The notes under the pieces are model-generated. The model had not been told where the DNA came from and did not search any database. It was given only the letters and a program-made list of their open reading frames with translations. From NCBI GenBank assembly GCA_030674185.1, contig CM060312.1:7764132-7828131 (forward strand): DNA of 64,000 nt, in the 5' to 3' direction. Made by a program: the position numbers and the translations under genes. This DNA comes from Monoplex corrugatus (Eukaryota > Mollusca > Gastropoda > Littorinimorpha > Ranellidae). Below, piece by piece: positions 31,950 through 43,069 of this stretch (position 1 is its first letter; the number at the start of each line of letters is the position of its first letter).

Positions 31950-34235
31950 GTGTGCATGTGTGTATGTCACTGCTGTGTGTGTGTGTGCGCGCGTGTGTGT
32001 CTCTGTGTGTGTGTGTGTGCGTGTGTGTGTGTACGCTCATGTTCGTGAATGTGTATGCATGTACATGCATAGGTGCCAGTATACAATATGAATTGTTAAA
32101 TCTCTTGTCTCCAAGGAAAGAGTGCATTTTTAAGGTGATAACACCAACAAAACAAAAACCAGCTTGGTCATCCTTTAGCATTTAGAGCCACAAAGTAGGA
32201 TGGAAAAGAAACAGCTGTCGTACAGTCACAACTCGGTATAGACACTGTATTGGGGAGAGGGGGGGGGGGGGCTTCACACATTATTCAGCATTCCTGAAGG
32301 TGCTTCTGGCTTTGCTAAGACAGCCCTTGATGTCACTGCCTGCTTGTCCATTTTGTCTGACTGCGTTACCTGTGTAGGTCTATTGCTTGTACACTGATAG
32401 TAAATTGGGATAGGTGTTCTCTTTTTTGACCATGCAGCTCTGTTCCAGATTTTGTGTCTGAGGACATCGCTCTGTTCCTCTCCTTCCCCTCCTGTCTTTA
32501 CTCCCTGCCCCTCCCCTTCAGCTACATCAGTCTTTCCTTCAGTTAGATGTGATGATTAGTTTTCCTGTCTGGTACCATGCCATGACACTTCTCTACTGAG
32601 TCTTAGTGCATGTAACTATAAGCAGTGGCCAGTGGGTGTCATTCAGCTAGATGGTTGGCTCTGGCTGGCTTGCTTGAGGATGTAGGATAAGAGAGGTTTG
32701 CAATAATTCCTCAGCCGCTATAAACAACCAAGGACAGGATGTTTCCATCGGCCAGTCAGTCTAGAAACATTTCATCAGAACAGAGTCCCTGAAAAGAGCT
32801 TTGTTTAGCAAACCCTCTGCTAGAAATCATTCATGTAATGAGGTCCTTTGGCCTGAGTCTGTGGCATGTTCATGTCCTTTATGGGGATTTCAGTGTGTTT
32901 TCCTACTTGTTTTTGTGTGTGGTGTTTTGTTATGCGATTTTGAGTTTTTCATATGTGAGATACCACCATTTGTAGGTAATGTGTAACTCATATCATATCT
33001 TTTGTCCAATGTACTTTTTCTTTTGTGGTTTGTAGTTTGAGGCAAATATGCAGATTAGCACGTTTATAAAATGGCTGTTACTAGTTTCAGCCAGTGTGTT
33101 TAATTGTTGGAAAATAAGGCACTATCATTGTCATTGTTATTTTTTGGCACCTTATTTCATATATACATTCCATTTGATGAGCATCAGATGTTTTTAATGC
33201 TAGAAGTTTCATGTCTGATTCAAAGAGGAAGAAAGAAGTCATCATTGAAAATTCTTTTTTGTTTGATTTTGTGCATGCTGTGAATGTGTGTGATTTTTGT
33301 TTTCAGCAATTCCGTGAGCTGACACAGTATGTGTTCCTCTTCCTTACAGAGCCAGCAAAGGTAAAACATTTGTGTGCTATTTTTGAGATTATGTGGAGGA
33401 TGGATTGCAGGGGGTTTGGGGGTGAAGGGTAACTAACAAGATAGTCATGTCATACTAACAAACTTCCCATTTCTGACAGAAGACAAATACAGGGTACATT
33501 CATGTACACATTTAATTAACCCCTTCTCTCCCTGACACTACTCACCACCATTTTGCATTGTCAGCCATGATAGCAAAGTAAAAACATAATGCTTTCACTC
33601 CGCACCCTATCCATAAGCTTCCTGCAGGAAGCTGATGGATAGGGTGAGCGAGTGAAAGGCTTAAGTTTTATCTGCTTATGGACAGGCTGCAGGAGTGAAA
33701 GGGTTAAGATACATTCCTACATTTCTTATCTCTGCATCCATTTTAGCATGATTTGCTGATCTCTTTCTATCTAACAGCAGTTTTAATATGTATTCATTAC
33801 TCTAGACACCAGAGGGCCGTTTTTTACACATAGCACACCTGCATGCAGGTGGAGAGACAGTAAATGGCAAGGGTGAAAAAAATGTGTGCTATGACATAGA
33901 TGAAAGATGGAAGTAGATTTGAACCAGTATGCAGCGCTTATTTTGCAATAGAAGACGGAATTGTCATAAAACACAAAGGCAACTTGTATGATCACCATCA
34001 AGGTGACTTGCACAACTGCTGTCTTTATCTTGTGGGAAAGATCCTCTCATTGCTACCTAGCCTTACCTAGTGAATATGCTGCTAGGTGGAACAAAGGAAC
34101 ACTCCTACCTAGTGTACCTTGTGAAAATCTCGCCTATGTAGCATGTAAGAAATGGGGGCCCCAGAAGAAATCTGCACATTTCAGGACAAGGGACTTAATT
34201 GAGATTACCTGAATAAAAAGCATACATAGAAAACA

Positions 34236-34283
<48 letters not shown>

Positions 34284-34375
34284 CTAAAAACCCCAAACTT
34301 CACTACCCACAAAAAACAACAGGGAGAGCAGCAACTGAATTGAGGCCCTAGTTGAATTTGCGAAAGTTCGTGTAA

Positions 34376-34409
<34 letters not shown>

Positions 34410-34517
34410 GTGTGTGTGTGTGTTAGTGTGTGTTAGTGTGTGTTAGTGTGTGTGTGTGTGGGTGTCTGTGTGTGGGTGAGCATGTGAGAGAGAGAGAGAG
34501 AGTGTGTGTGTGTGTGT

Positions 34518-34551
<34 letters not shown>

Positions 34552-34710
34552 CTGTGTGTGGGTGAGCATGTGAGAGAGAGAGAGTGTGTGTGTGTGTGTG
34601 TGTCTGTGTGTCTATGTGTGGGTGTCTGTGTGTGGGTGAGCATGTGAGAGAGAGAGTGTGTATGTGTGTATGAGAGAGTGTGTGTGTGTGTGTGTGTGAG
34701 AGTGAGAGAG

Positions 34711-34778
<68 letters not shown>

Positions 34779-35413
34779 GACAAACATGTTCCTTTAAAAC
34801 TGAAAGTTTATGTGTCGTGCAGTCTGGTCGACTGATGACGCAGCTAGAGGAGTTTGCCCAACAGAATGGCGTGGGCGTGGGTCCCTTGAAGAACGTCATC
34901 AAGAGTCTTCTGGCATTACCAAACTGTGAGACAGCATTTGAATTGATAGTAACCCCTTTGACTCCGTGACTCAATCCACCACCTTCCTGCAGCAGGGAGC
35001 TGGTGGATAGGGTGAGGGAGTCAAGGGGTGAAGTTTTTGCAGTTAGTGGATAGGGTGGGGAATCAGTGGGTTAAATGATTGGAGTCTGCCTACAGTGCAA
35101 TTTGAGGGAAATGGATATGTGTTTGTTATAGTAGTCATTCATAGTAGCTACAAGTAAGGAAAATCACTGACCTTACAGAGTACTGATTGTTTGTTGCCTG
35201 ACTGATGGAGTTCACATGTTATTCACAATATTTCATATTTCATCAGTGTGACATTTATCGATCAGTTTTGTGGTTCATTCATTGAGGAATAAAAAAAACA
35301 ACAAAAAAACACACACCCAGACACACACATACACACACACACACGCACACATGCACGCATGCACGCATACACGCACACGCACACACACACACGCACACGC
35401 ACATGCACACACA

Positions 35414-35494
<81 letters not shown>

Positions 35495-36236
35495 TGTACA
35501 CACACACACCTCTCTCTCTCTGTCTCTCTCTCTGTACATACACACATTGTGCTGTGCTTGTGATACAAAACATGCTTGGAATCTTAGAAATGCATTGATG
35601 CTGATCACTGTGCTGTACATACAATGTATGATGCTGAACAGTTGAGCAGTCTCAGCTGCTTGTTTAGTTTAGAGCAAGACTATACATAGCAAACATGGCT
35701 TTTGGGAAACAACACCTTGTTGCACAAAAAGGAATTTGTTATATGTGATAGTAGATTTTGTCTATGATAGGCGTATTTTACAAGAGGGAAAGAGAAGGAA
35801 GTGGGCAGAGACAATGAAAGTTTATATCATTACCAGAAAGTTTTATAGACACATTAGTTGTAAGTGGACCCAGTATATTGTAAACTTCTATTAGATCTGT
35901 ATTCCAGTCATGATAATCAGATGTTTAGTTAAAAGAGCTTAAAAACTGGAGTCTCAATTACATGCAGGAAAACTGATCACAAGAGTGGAATTAACTTACA
36001 GAATTTTAGATATAGTACATACTAATGATTCAAAAGGAACGAATGCACTGACTCTTTCTGTGACTGTGTTGTCAAATAGAGATAGGGGTTGACTTGAGGT
36101 TTGACTATTTGTAAACTTCTAGAGAGAAGCAGGCAAATTGATTTTTGTCAGTTATGTCATGAATGTCTGGTAGATCAGTGTATATCAAATAGATGATGTC
36201 TGATGTGGATTTGTGTATATATAGTTTTGATGTGTT

Positions 36237-36297
<61 letters not shown>

Positions 36298-37843
36298 GTG
36301 TTGTGTGTGTGTGTTGTTGTTCACTGTCTTACACTTACAGATGGTCTGAACTACGTTTATAGGCTTGTCTGATGTCAGCTATGGTAAAAAGCAGATTCTA
36401 ACAGAATCAAGTACAATTACTTTGAAATATTGTTAAAGAATGGAAAACAATGCCACGAAAATAGTGAAAAAAAGATTAGTTACAAGGTCATAAAATGATT
36501 GACAGTGAATTTTGTTTGTTCCTTGCTGTAATTCCTGTTCAGTTTTGGTAACACTTGTGTTTTCAGACACCTTGTGAAGCACCAAAACAATTGAGCAAAA
36601 TAATTATCATGTTATGTTTTTTCTGTTTAGATGCTCTGAAGAAGAGTCTCAACCCAAGCCAGCTACAGGAAGACCTGGGAAATTTAGGTATGATGAAAAC
36701 TTTTGTGTTAGTTGTCTGCAGGTGAGCAATTATAGTTCATGGGGTTCTTGTGTGATACACGTTAGAAATCAAATTTGTCTGATTCTTGTAATTTCCTGTT
36801 TCTTTTTTGTGTTTGTTTTGGGGGTAGGAGGGTGGTGGTTGATTGTTTAATATGTATGTAACTAATTTATTACCAAAGATTGGTTTTAATATGTGAAATA
36901 GCGTTTTGCTTTCATGTTTATATGGGTAAATATAGTTGATATGTGGTACGATGTAATAGATGTAAAATACAAGATGCGCTACTTTAAACACATCAAGCTT
37001 TTTTTCCTTCAATCCTTTTATATCTTGTTCGTTGTTGTCTTCTTGTTTTCATCATCATCATCATCATCATTGTACCTGCTGCATGGTGTTGGTGATCATG
37101 GCCCTCCATACAAATCATCTGTCCCTTGTCGCTGCAAGTACATCTTCCACCCTTTCTGTCTTCATCCACTCCGCAAGTATCTCCAATACTTTCTTCCTGG
37201 GTCTACCTGGTGCTTTTTTTTCCCTCCAGCTTTTCTGTTGTGACTAGGTGTTCATGCTCTAATTTCTTTTACCTCATGAAATGTCCTGCAAATGTTGCTA
37301 TTTTTTTCCTTTCATCTTCATTAGCGTTCTTTCTGTGTCTGTCTCTTCTTGTTTTATGGTGGGTGAAAAGGCGTTTCTGCCAAAAGTGTGGTATGTATGC
37401 ATTTATTTTTGGCATTGTTTTGCTCGAATTTGCAATTGATGAAGGTAGCAAGTTAACCTTTAGAATTTAAAATTTCAGTTTCCATCTTCAATTGTAAAGT
37501 GTTTTGAGCCTTTGGCTAGGTGCTGTTGATCTTTGATTCTTGTATCAGTCATTATTTTGGTTGGTAATATAGTCTTGGTTGATCAGTACTGTTGGTGAAG
37601 CATTTTCATGGATTGTACTTCATTATTATTTTGATTAAAGATGTTAAAGATGTTTTATATAATCATTTCTGTAGATTGGAGGAACAGGCAGCTCGCTTAG
37701 CCTTGAGGTGAAATGGAGCAAGAGCTGAATTTTGTTTTAATCTGATTTTTTGTTTGTTTTTGTTACAGGACTATCAGATGACAAACCACTTTTTTACAGA
37801 GCAGGTATAGTTTCTGTACATATTTGTGGATGTGTGTACGTTG

Positions 37844-37891
<48 letters not shown>

Positions 37892-37981
37892 TGTGTGTGT
37901 GTGTGTGTTCTTGACAGAGATGTGTCTGTGTGTATGTTTGTGTGTGTTTACATGTGTTCTTGACAAAGGTGATGTACGTGT

Positions 37982-38048
<67 letters not shown>

Positions 38049-39123
38049 GTGTGTGTGTATGTGTGTGTGTGTGTTTATATCTCATGTGTGTGTGTGTGTG
38101 TGTGTGTGCGTGTGAGAGTGCATGCGTGTGTGTGTGTATGTGTGTGTGTGTGTGTGTGTGTTTGTATGTGTGTGTTCTGTGTGTGTATGTGTGTGTGTGC
38201 ATGCTTGTGTGTCTGTGTCTGTGTGTGTGTGTCCATGCGCATGCGTGTGTATACATACTCTTTGTATGTGTGTGTGTGTATGTGTGTGTATGTATGTTGT
38301 CAGTTTATGTCATACTGGAATGTTTGAAGTGTTTATACATCTGTTTGGCCATACCTTGTTAGGAATTAGGGCTGACACACATGCTTGATGAGAATTTCTT
38401 CTTGAGGACTGCTGCTGTCAGGCTGTCCCCAGATTTCTTACTATTTAGTGTTTGTGTCAACAACAAAGTCAGAACAAGATTGAGGCTGCTGAAATATTGT
38501 TTCTTAGAGAATGTTAAGAGCTCCATGGACAACAAGAAAAAAACGAGACAGTCTTGAAGGAGGCAGACACAAAAGAACTTAATGAGGAAGATTATGAAAT
38601 ACAAGCAACATTTATAGGACATTTTATGAGGCAAGAGAAATTAGAGCACTAGTCACAACAGGAAAGCTGGAGAGAAAAAAAGCACCAGTGACCAGGAGAA
38701 AATATTGGATAGGCTAGCAAAGTGGTTGAGGACAGAGAGGGTGGGAGATGTACTTGCAGCAACAAGGGATAGATTCGTAAGGAGGGCCATGATCATCTTT
38801 GTCATGCAGTAGGGCACATGATGAAGTGTTTGGTGCTTTCAGTTTCAGGCCAACCAGGGTGTGCTGTCCAAAGGGGCCTTGGACTTGACGTTGATGGTCA
38901 ACCAGCTGGTGGACATGGAATGGAAGTTTGGAGGTGGGCTCTGTGTGTGTGTGTATGTTCGTGTCTTGTATGGTTTATATGGTGTGTGTGTTGTGTGTGT
39001 GTTCGTATCTGTATGTTTGTATGTGTGTGTGTGTGTATATATGTGTTTTGTGTGTTTGTGTCTGTATGTTTGTATATGTGTGTGTGTGTTATATATATGT
39101 GTGTATATGTATGTGTGTGCGTG

Positions 39124-39158
<35 letters not shown>

Positions 39159-39182
39159 GTGTGTGTTGTGTGTGTGTGTGTG

Positions 39183-39219
<37 letters not shown>

Positions 39220-40425
39220 GGAGAAATGCATACCAACCAGTTAATGTGGCAATGTTTTTTCTCAGGAAGAGCAGTCCAGGTTTCATAAGATGATCCATTG
39301 TTAGAAAAACAAAAGCAAAACAAAACAAACGAACAAACAAACAAACACAGGACAAGATTATATCTGTGTTTGGGGAGAATTTGTGTGTTTATATGTGTGT
39401 GTGTGTTTGTGTATGTGAGTGGTGTGTGTGTATGTGTGTGTGCATGTGCATGCTAGTGTGCATATATGCACATTTGTGCTTGTATACATGTTTGTTAAAC
39501 ATGAAATCGCAACGATTTTGACACATTACATTTATGTGAGTTTTGTTTATCATACTTTGAGATTTATGTGTCCATGTTCAGATTGAAGTTAGATGTTTGA
39601 CTATGCCAGAAACAAAGCAAGTTTGATGGAGAGAGTAATGTGTCAAACTAGGTTTGTTGTAGATGAACTCTGCTGTCTTAGTTGTCTCATACTTGGTTAG
39701 CGTCAAGTTATTGGAAGTACATATTGTGAATTGTGAAATGTAAACTGTATTTGACTGTCAAGTGTTTGATGTTTTGCTGATGATGGTTTTACAGTGACAG
39801 CATCCAGCAGTGAACTGGACAGAGTGGGCAACACTTTCCTTCAGGTAGTTCATGTAGACCAGTTTTTATGTTGCAGTGTTGTGTCTGTAATTTGTAGTGT
39901 AAGTGTTATGTTGATCTGTCAGTTTGTCATTTTGTGACATTTTTTTTCTGTGTGTTTGATTTGTACATGTTATTTTGATCTGTCAGTTTGTCATTTTTCT
40001 GTCTAAATGTGTTTAATTTGTACTGAAAATGTGATATGTTGATTGGTCAGTATGTCACCTTTGTCTGTAAATGTGTTACCTTTCTCTGTAATTTTTTATA
40101 TCATTCTGTTTTCCATGTAATTTTTCTTTGCAAGAATTAAGGTGTATGGTTGGTTATATCTGCCGAGAAAACTTTGTCACAGCAGTCATCTATTTACTAT
40201 TTGTCCTTTGGAACAGCCAGTCACTTTGTCATAAAAATGATTGATGTATTTCTTGTAAGCAGTAATTAAACTTAACATGGTATTTCTGTGTCAGTGCACA
40301 GCAAGTATTCATTTCATTTTGTCAGTTGATATACTGTCATATATGCCATCTGACTCATATTTGAGTCACTTCGGTTTTGTATGTGTTAACTGTGAATTGT
40401 AAGTGTGTGGTGATGTGTGTATGTA

Positions 40426-40479
<54 letters not shown>

Positions 40480-42473
40480 TGGTTTGTAACTGTCTTTTAA
40501 ATTACTTTAATAAAGAGAGTGATGTTGTTGAAGATATTTTGCATGCAGATTGGTTCATTCCTTATCTGTGAATTTATTCTTTTTATTGTTATATAATCAT
40601 GTAGTGGTTACCTTGTATAAAACATGTTTGTCTTTTGACAGTTGAAGCTGGTGATCAATACAGGCAGTGGAACAAAGAATGTTTACATGGGTGAGTTCTC
40701 TGATAAATGTCATGAATACTCCTTTTTGTTTTGTTTTCTTTTTTCATTTTTTTTGATCATCGCATTTAGGGAGTTTCCTTTGTGCTCCTTCCCCCCCCCC
40801 CCCCTTTTCTTTTTTATTTCATTTTCTATACCACCTTAATGGCCACAGAAGCTGGCACAGTTTATATAATGTGATGATGATGATGATAATCATGATGCTA
40901 TGGAGTTTCATCTAGGATTGAGACTATGTGACAGGGCTGTCCGCTATGCTTAGTATCATAATAGGTCCTGGCATCACCCAGGTCTGAGGGATACAGACAC
41001 TGTGGTGTTGATCAGGAGATTTGAGCAGCACCCTCAATGACGCTTTTGCGAAATGGATGAGACTCGACTGTGTGGGCCCGATCTTCCCAGTGAGCCCACA
41101 GCATGCTTAACTCTGGATAGGAGCTAGTTGGAGCCGAAATATCCCACATTGAATTTTGAATGGACTGACTGGGATTTGAACCTGCAACCTTCCATTCAGT
41201 AGTCCATTACACTAACCATTACACCACGGTGACTGGTTACTTTTTGAGATGGTTATAGCCCTTATACGGTTCTGTGCAGTCAGCTGGGCTTTAAGCAACA
41301 ATACAATGCGCAGACTGGGTTATAGCCCTTATACGGTTCTGTGCAGTCAGCTGGGCTTTAAGCAACAATACAATGCGCAGACTGGGTTATAGCCCTTATA
41401 CGGTTCTGTGCAGTCAGCTGGGCTTTAAGCAACAATACAATGCGCAGACTGGGTTATAGCCCTTATACGGTTCTGTGCAGTCAGCTGGGCTTTAAGCAAC
41501 AATACAATGCGCAGACTGGGTTATAGCCCTTATACGGTTCTGTGCAGTCAGCTGGGCTTTAAGCAACAATACAATGCGCAGACTGGGTTATAGCCTTATA
41601 CGGTTCTGTGCAGTCAGCTGGGCTTTAAGCAACAATACAATGCGCAGACTGGGTTATAGCCCTTATACGGTTCTGTGCAGTCAGCTGGGCTTTAAGCAAC
41701 AATACAATGCGCAGGACTGGGATAAGCCTTATACGTGTTTGTGCAGTCAGTGGGCTTTAAGCAGCATAACAATGGCAACTGGGTATAGCTATACGGTTTG
41801 GCTGCATCAGCTGGCTTTAAGCACAATAACAATGCGCAGACTGGTATTAGTCCTTATACGGTTCTGTGCAGTCAGCTGGGCTTTAAGCAACAATAACATG
41901 CGCAGACTGTGTTATAGCCCTTATACGGTTCTGTGCAGTCAGCTGGGCTTTAAGCAACAATAACAATGCGCAGACTGTGCAAACAAATGACTGATGTTGT
42001 ATAACATTGGGCCCAGGTAGTACTTGGATAAATGCTTGTGAACACTAGGTGCTGTTGTTAATATACCACAGACTTAGTAGTCGACTCATTTGACGTGAAG
42101 ACCAATTGAAAGAGAAAAATGTCATGGAAATGAAAGGACCTTATTTAGCCTTCACAGTGTGGACCAGCCAACTAGAACAACACACATACAAGTGTCCTAG
42201 TCAGTAACAAACATGTTTTAACTGGATTTGTACATGACTGAGGCATGACAAGGCATGAACGCAGAAGAAAGAAAAGGCGGTGAGTTGTTTTAAGCAATGT
42301 CACAAGCTGTGTGAGTGTTGTGCCTTCATGTTATGCTTGAATTGAAATGAAAATGTGGACATTCAAAACTGACTTATGCCTGTTGTGTGTTTTCAGAGTT
42401 GAGTCTTCCCCAGTTCTATTCCTTTCTACATGAAATGGAGAAAGCCAAGGCCAGCCTTGAATACCTCAGTTAG
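31097..42473 (+). CDS. COMMD7: COMM domain-containing protein 7 (nine exons)
   Basis: Exons: 31097-31183, 33307-33360, 34823-34925, 36631-36687, 37769-37804, 38843-38933, 39795-39844, 40642-40690, 42397-42473. COMMD proteins form the Commander complex with CCDC22/CCDC93, acting in endosomal cargo recycling and NF-kB control. The N-terminal helical half reads [18 protein letters not shown] and [20 protein letters not shown]. The COMM domain reads [32 protein letters not shown], then [29 protein letters not shown]. That ending closely matches COMMD7 ([15 protein letters not shown]). The exons sum to 604 nt, two short of a complete frame. The shift lies in a T run in exon 5; with it corrected the protein is 201 aa, against 200 in human. 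All introns are GT-AG. It starts at the ATG in ACATGG after an ETS-like CTTCCGG site. Confidence 0.94.
31503..31532. repeat. (TAG)n microsatellite
   Basis: About nine TAG units with one ACT interruption in COMMD7 intron 1. Confidence 0.9.
31900..32035. repeat. (GT)n microsatellite, interrupted
   Basis: Long GT run with CATG, CACTGC and GCGCGC interruptions in COMMD7 intron 1. Open frames here are Cys/Val or His/Thr repeats only. Confidence 0.95.
32220..33306. other. COMMD7 intron 1, unique sequence
   Basis: Pyrimidine-rich around 32470-32540, otherwise AT-rich with no exon-like segment apart from the real exon 2 beginning at 33307. Confidence 0.5.
33516..33707. mobile_element. TTAA foldback element, full copy (192 bp)
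   Basis: TTAACCCCTTCTCTCCCTGA at the left and GGAGTGAAAGGGTTAA at the right. The inner hairpin is ACCCTATCCATAAGCTTCCTG then CAGGAAGCTGATGGATAGGGT (a near-perfect dyad). AGCAAAGTAAAAAC is partnered by GTTTTATCTGC. Lies in COMMD7 intron 2. Confidence 0.8.
34237..34285. repeat. (AAC)n microsatellite
   Basis: About 15 uninterrupted AAC units in COMMD7 intron 2. Confidence 0.95.
34378..34777. repeat. 400-bp (TG)n array with (GA)n blocks
   Basis: Higher-order pattern: (TG)n, GGTGTCTGTGTGTGGGTGAG, CATGTGAGAGAGAG, repeated about four times, ending in a pure (TG)n run. It stops 45 nt before exon 3 of COMMD7 and so occupies the branch-point side of the intron. Confidence 0.95.
34949..35074. mobile_element. 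TTAA foldback element, partial copy
   Basis: Left end GTAACCCCTTTGACTCC (the TTAA has a G), hairpin core CTTCCTGCAGCAGGGAGCTGG, right end GGGAATCAGTGGGTTAA. It begins 24 nt after the COMMD7 exon 3 donor. Confidence 0.7.
35300..35540. repeat. (AC)n array with CT tail
   Basis: About 100 AC units with CACG/CATG interruptions, then (CT)n, in COMMD7 intron 3. Responsible for several false open frames on both strands. Confidence 0.95.
35560..36630. other. COMMD7 intron 3, mostly unique
   Basis: AT-rich; contains a (GT)n run at 36239-36315. No exon seen before exon 4 at 36631. Confidence 0.5.
37040..37375 (-). pseudogene. LINE 3' end, copy 2
   Basis: Plus-strand CATCATCATCATCATCAT, then TGGCCCTCCATACAAATC, TCGCTGCAAGTACATCTTCC and CTCATGAAATGTCCTGCAAA follow copy 1 (30118-30580) block for block. 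This is the extreme 3' end of the same LINE family, in COMMD7 intron 4, antisense to the gene. Confidence 0.7.
37769..37804 (+). CDS. COMMD7: COMMD7 exon 5, with homopolymer frameshift
   Basis: The exon reads GLSDDKPLF and then CACTTTTTTACAGAGCAG|GTATAG. As written (six T) it ends in phase 1, but exon 6 must be read in phase 0 (FQANQGV). Eight T would give DDKPLFFTEQ, aligning residue for residue with the EEKATYFSEK block of human COMMD7. Confidence 0.8.
37846..38300. repeat. 455-bp (TG)n-rich array
   Basis: Several (TG)n runs joined by TTCTTGACA and CATGCG interruptions, starting about 40 nt after the exon 5 donor. Confidence 0.95.
38440..38820 (+). pseudogene. LINE 3' end, copy 3, abutting COMMD7 exon 6
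   Basis: Reads AACAAGATTGAGGCTGCTGA, AGAGCTCCATGGACAACAAG, TTATGAGGCAAGAGAAATTAG, then GGGCCATGATCATCTTTGTC and GTAGGGCACATGATGA. This is the reverse complement of copies 1, 2 and 4. It ends about 22 nt before the exon 6 acceptor. Confidence 0.75.
38843..38933 (+). CDS. COMMD7: COMMD7 exon 6 (start of COMM domain)
   Basis: Encodes [20 protein letters not shown], then [10 protein letters not shown]. The (M/L)xNQLxDMEWKFG segment is characteristic of COMMD7. The acceptor CTTTCAG|TTT is followed by a second TTTCAG six bases on, a possible NAGNNNNAG-type alternative. The intron downstream starts with a TG-rich array. Confidence 0.93.
38940..39225. repeat. (TG)n-rich array directly after the exon 6 donor
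   Basis: (TG)n with TATATATG and TTGTG interruptions, beginning within 8 nt of the donor and running 285 bp. Confidence 0.95.
40420..40479. repeat. (TG)n microsatellite
   Basis: About 25 TG units in COMMD7 intron 7. Confidence 0.95.
40905..41236 (-). repeat. tRNA-derived SINE, family D (about 330 bp)
   Basis: Read on the - strand: CCGTGGTGTAATGGTTAGTG contains a good A box, and GGTTCAAATCC (41182-41172) is a textbook B box, 40-odd nt apart as in tRNA genes. A conserved body follows (CATGCTGTGGGCTCACTGGG, GTGATGCCAGGACCTATTA). It sits in COMMD7 intron 8, next to the 67-bp array. Confidence 0.88.
41240..41985. repeat. 67-bp minisatellite, about 11 copies, derived from family B
   Basis: Unit blocks: TATAGCCCTTATACGGTTCT, GTGCAGTCAGCTGGGCTTTA, AGCAACAATACAATGCGCAG. 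The first six to seven copies are virtually identical; copies between 41710 and 41860 carry many scattered indels. The GCAGTCAGCTGGGCTTTAA segment is the reverse complement of the start of dispersed family B (14332, 22213). Confidence 0.95.
42397..42473 (+). CDS. COMMD7: COMMD7 terminal exon
   Basis: Encodes [20 protein letters not shown], then LEYLS and TAG. The [12 protein letters not shown] motif is the C-terminal signature of COMMD7. Confidence 0.95.
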
Positions 42474-43021
42474 CTGCCAGCACCATGTGCACACATTCCT
42501 GTTGTGGTCCTTGTTATGTCTGATTCCCCTTTTGTTGATTGCTAGAATTAGTTCAGCCCACACATTATGCTAATAGTTTTATTTTGTCCATGTATGGTGA
42601 TATGTAATCATTTTAAAGTATAACTGTGATGATCAAAGTTGTAAAAGAAATGTTTATCTATTTGAGAGGCAGTGTTTTGAGATTATGAGATATCAGTGGT
42701 GAAGCATCTTTTTTTTTTTTAATCAAACATTTTATACAGCTCTCTCATTCACTCTCCCTCTCTCTCTTTAATGAAACAATTTACATCTCTCTCATTCACT
42801 TTCACTCTCTCTCTCATTAATGAAATATGATTTGCATTTTCTCTCATTCACTCTCACTCTGTCTGTCTTTAATGAAACATGATTTGCATGTGAGGTAGAT
42901 ACAGTGTGCTGGGTGTCAGTATGCTTTATTACATTATGCAGAAACTATGTAGTGAATGAGCAATTGAAATGTCAGTGTGTGTATGAAAGTGGAGGTCATT
43001 TTATCATGATTTCAGTCATAA

Positions 43022-43027
43022 ATTAAA
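43022..43027 (+). terminator. Candidate poly(A) signal of COMMD7 (ATTAAA)
   Basis: First clear signal after the COMMD7 stop, giving a 3' UTR of about 560-570 nt. The oppositely oriented TTTATT at 43062-43067 reads AATAAA on the - strand and could end the convergent gene, but that gene's last exon is 8.7 kb away. Confidence 0.5.
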
Positions 43028-43069
43028 GAAATGAACATCATCTTTTGTGACTTCATCATCTTTTATTCT

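Noticed and set aside
34433..35645. His/Thr- and Cys/Val-rich open frames
   Set aside because: Translations of (TG)n and (CA)n microsatellites.
41160..41236. A tRNA gene with good A and B boxes
   Set aside because: No complete cloverleaf (acceptor stem does not pair) and it is fused to a conserved 250-bp body, so it is a SINE head.
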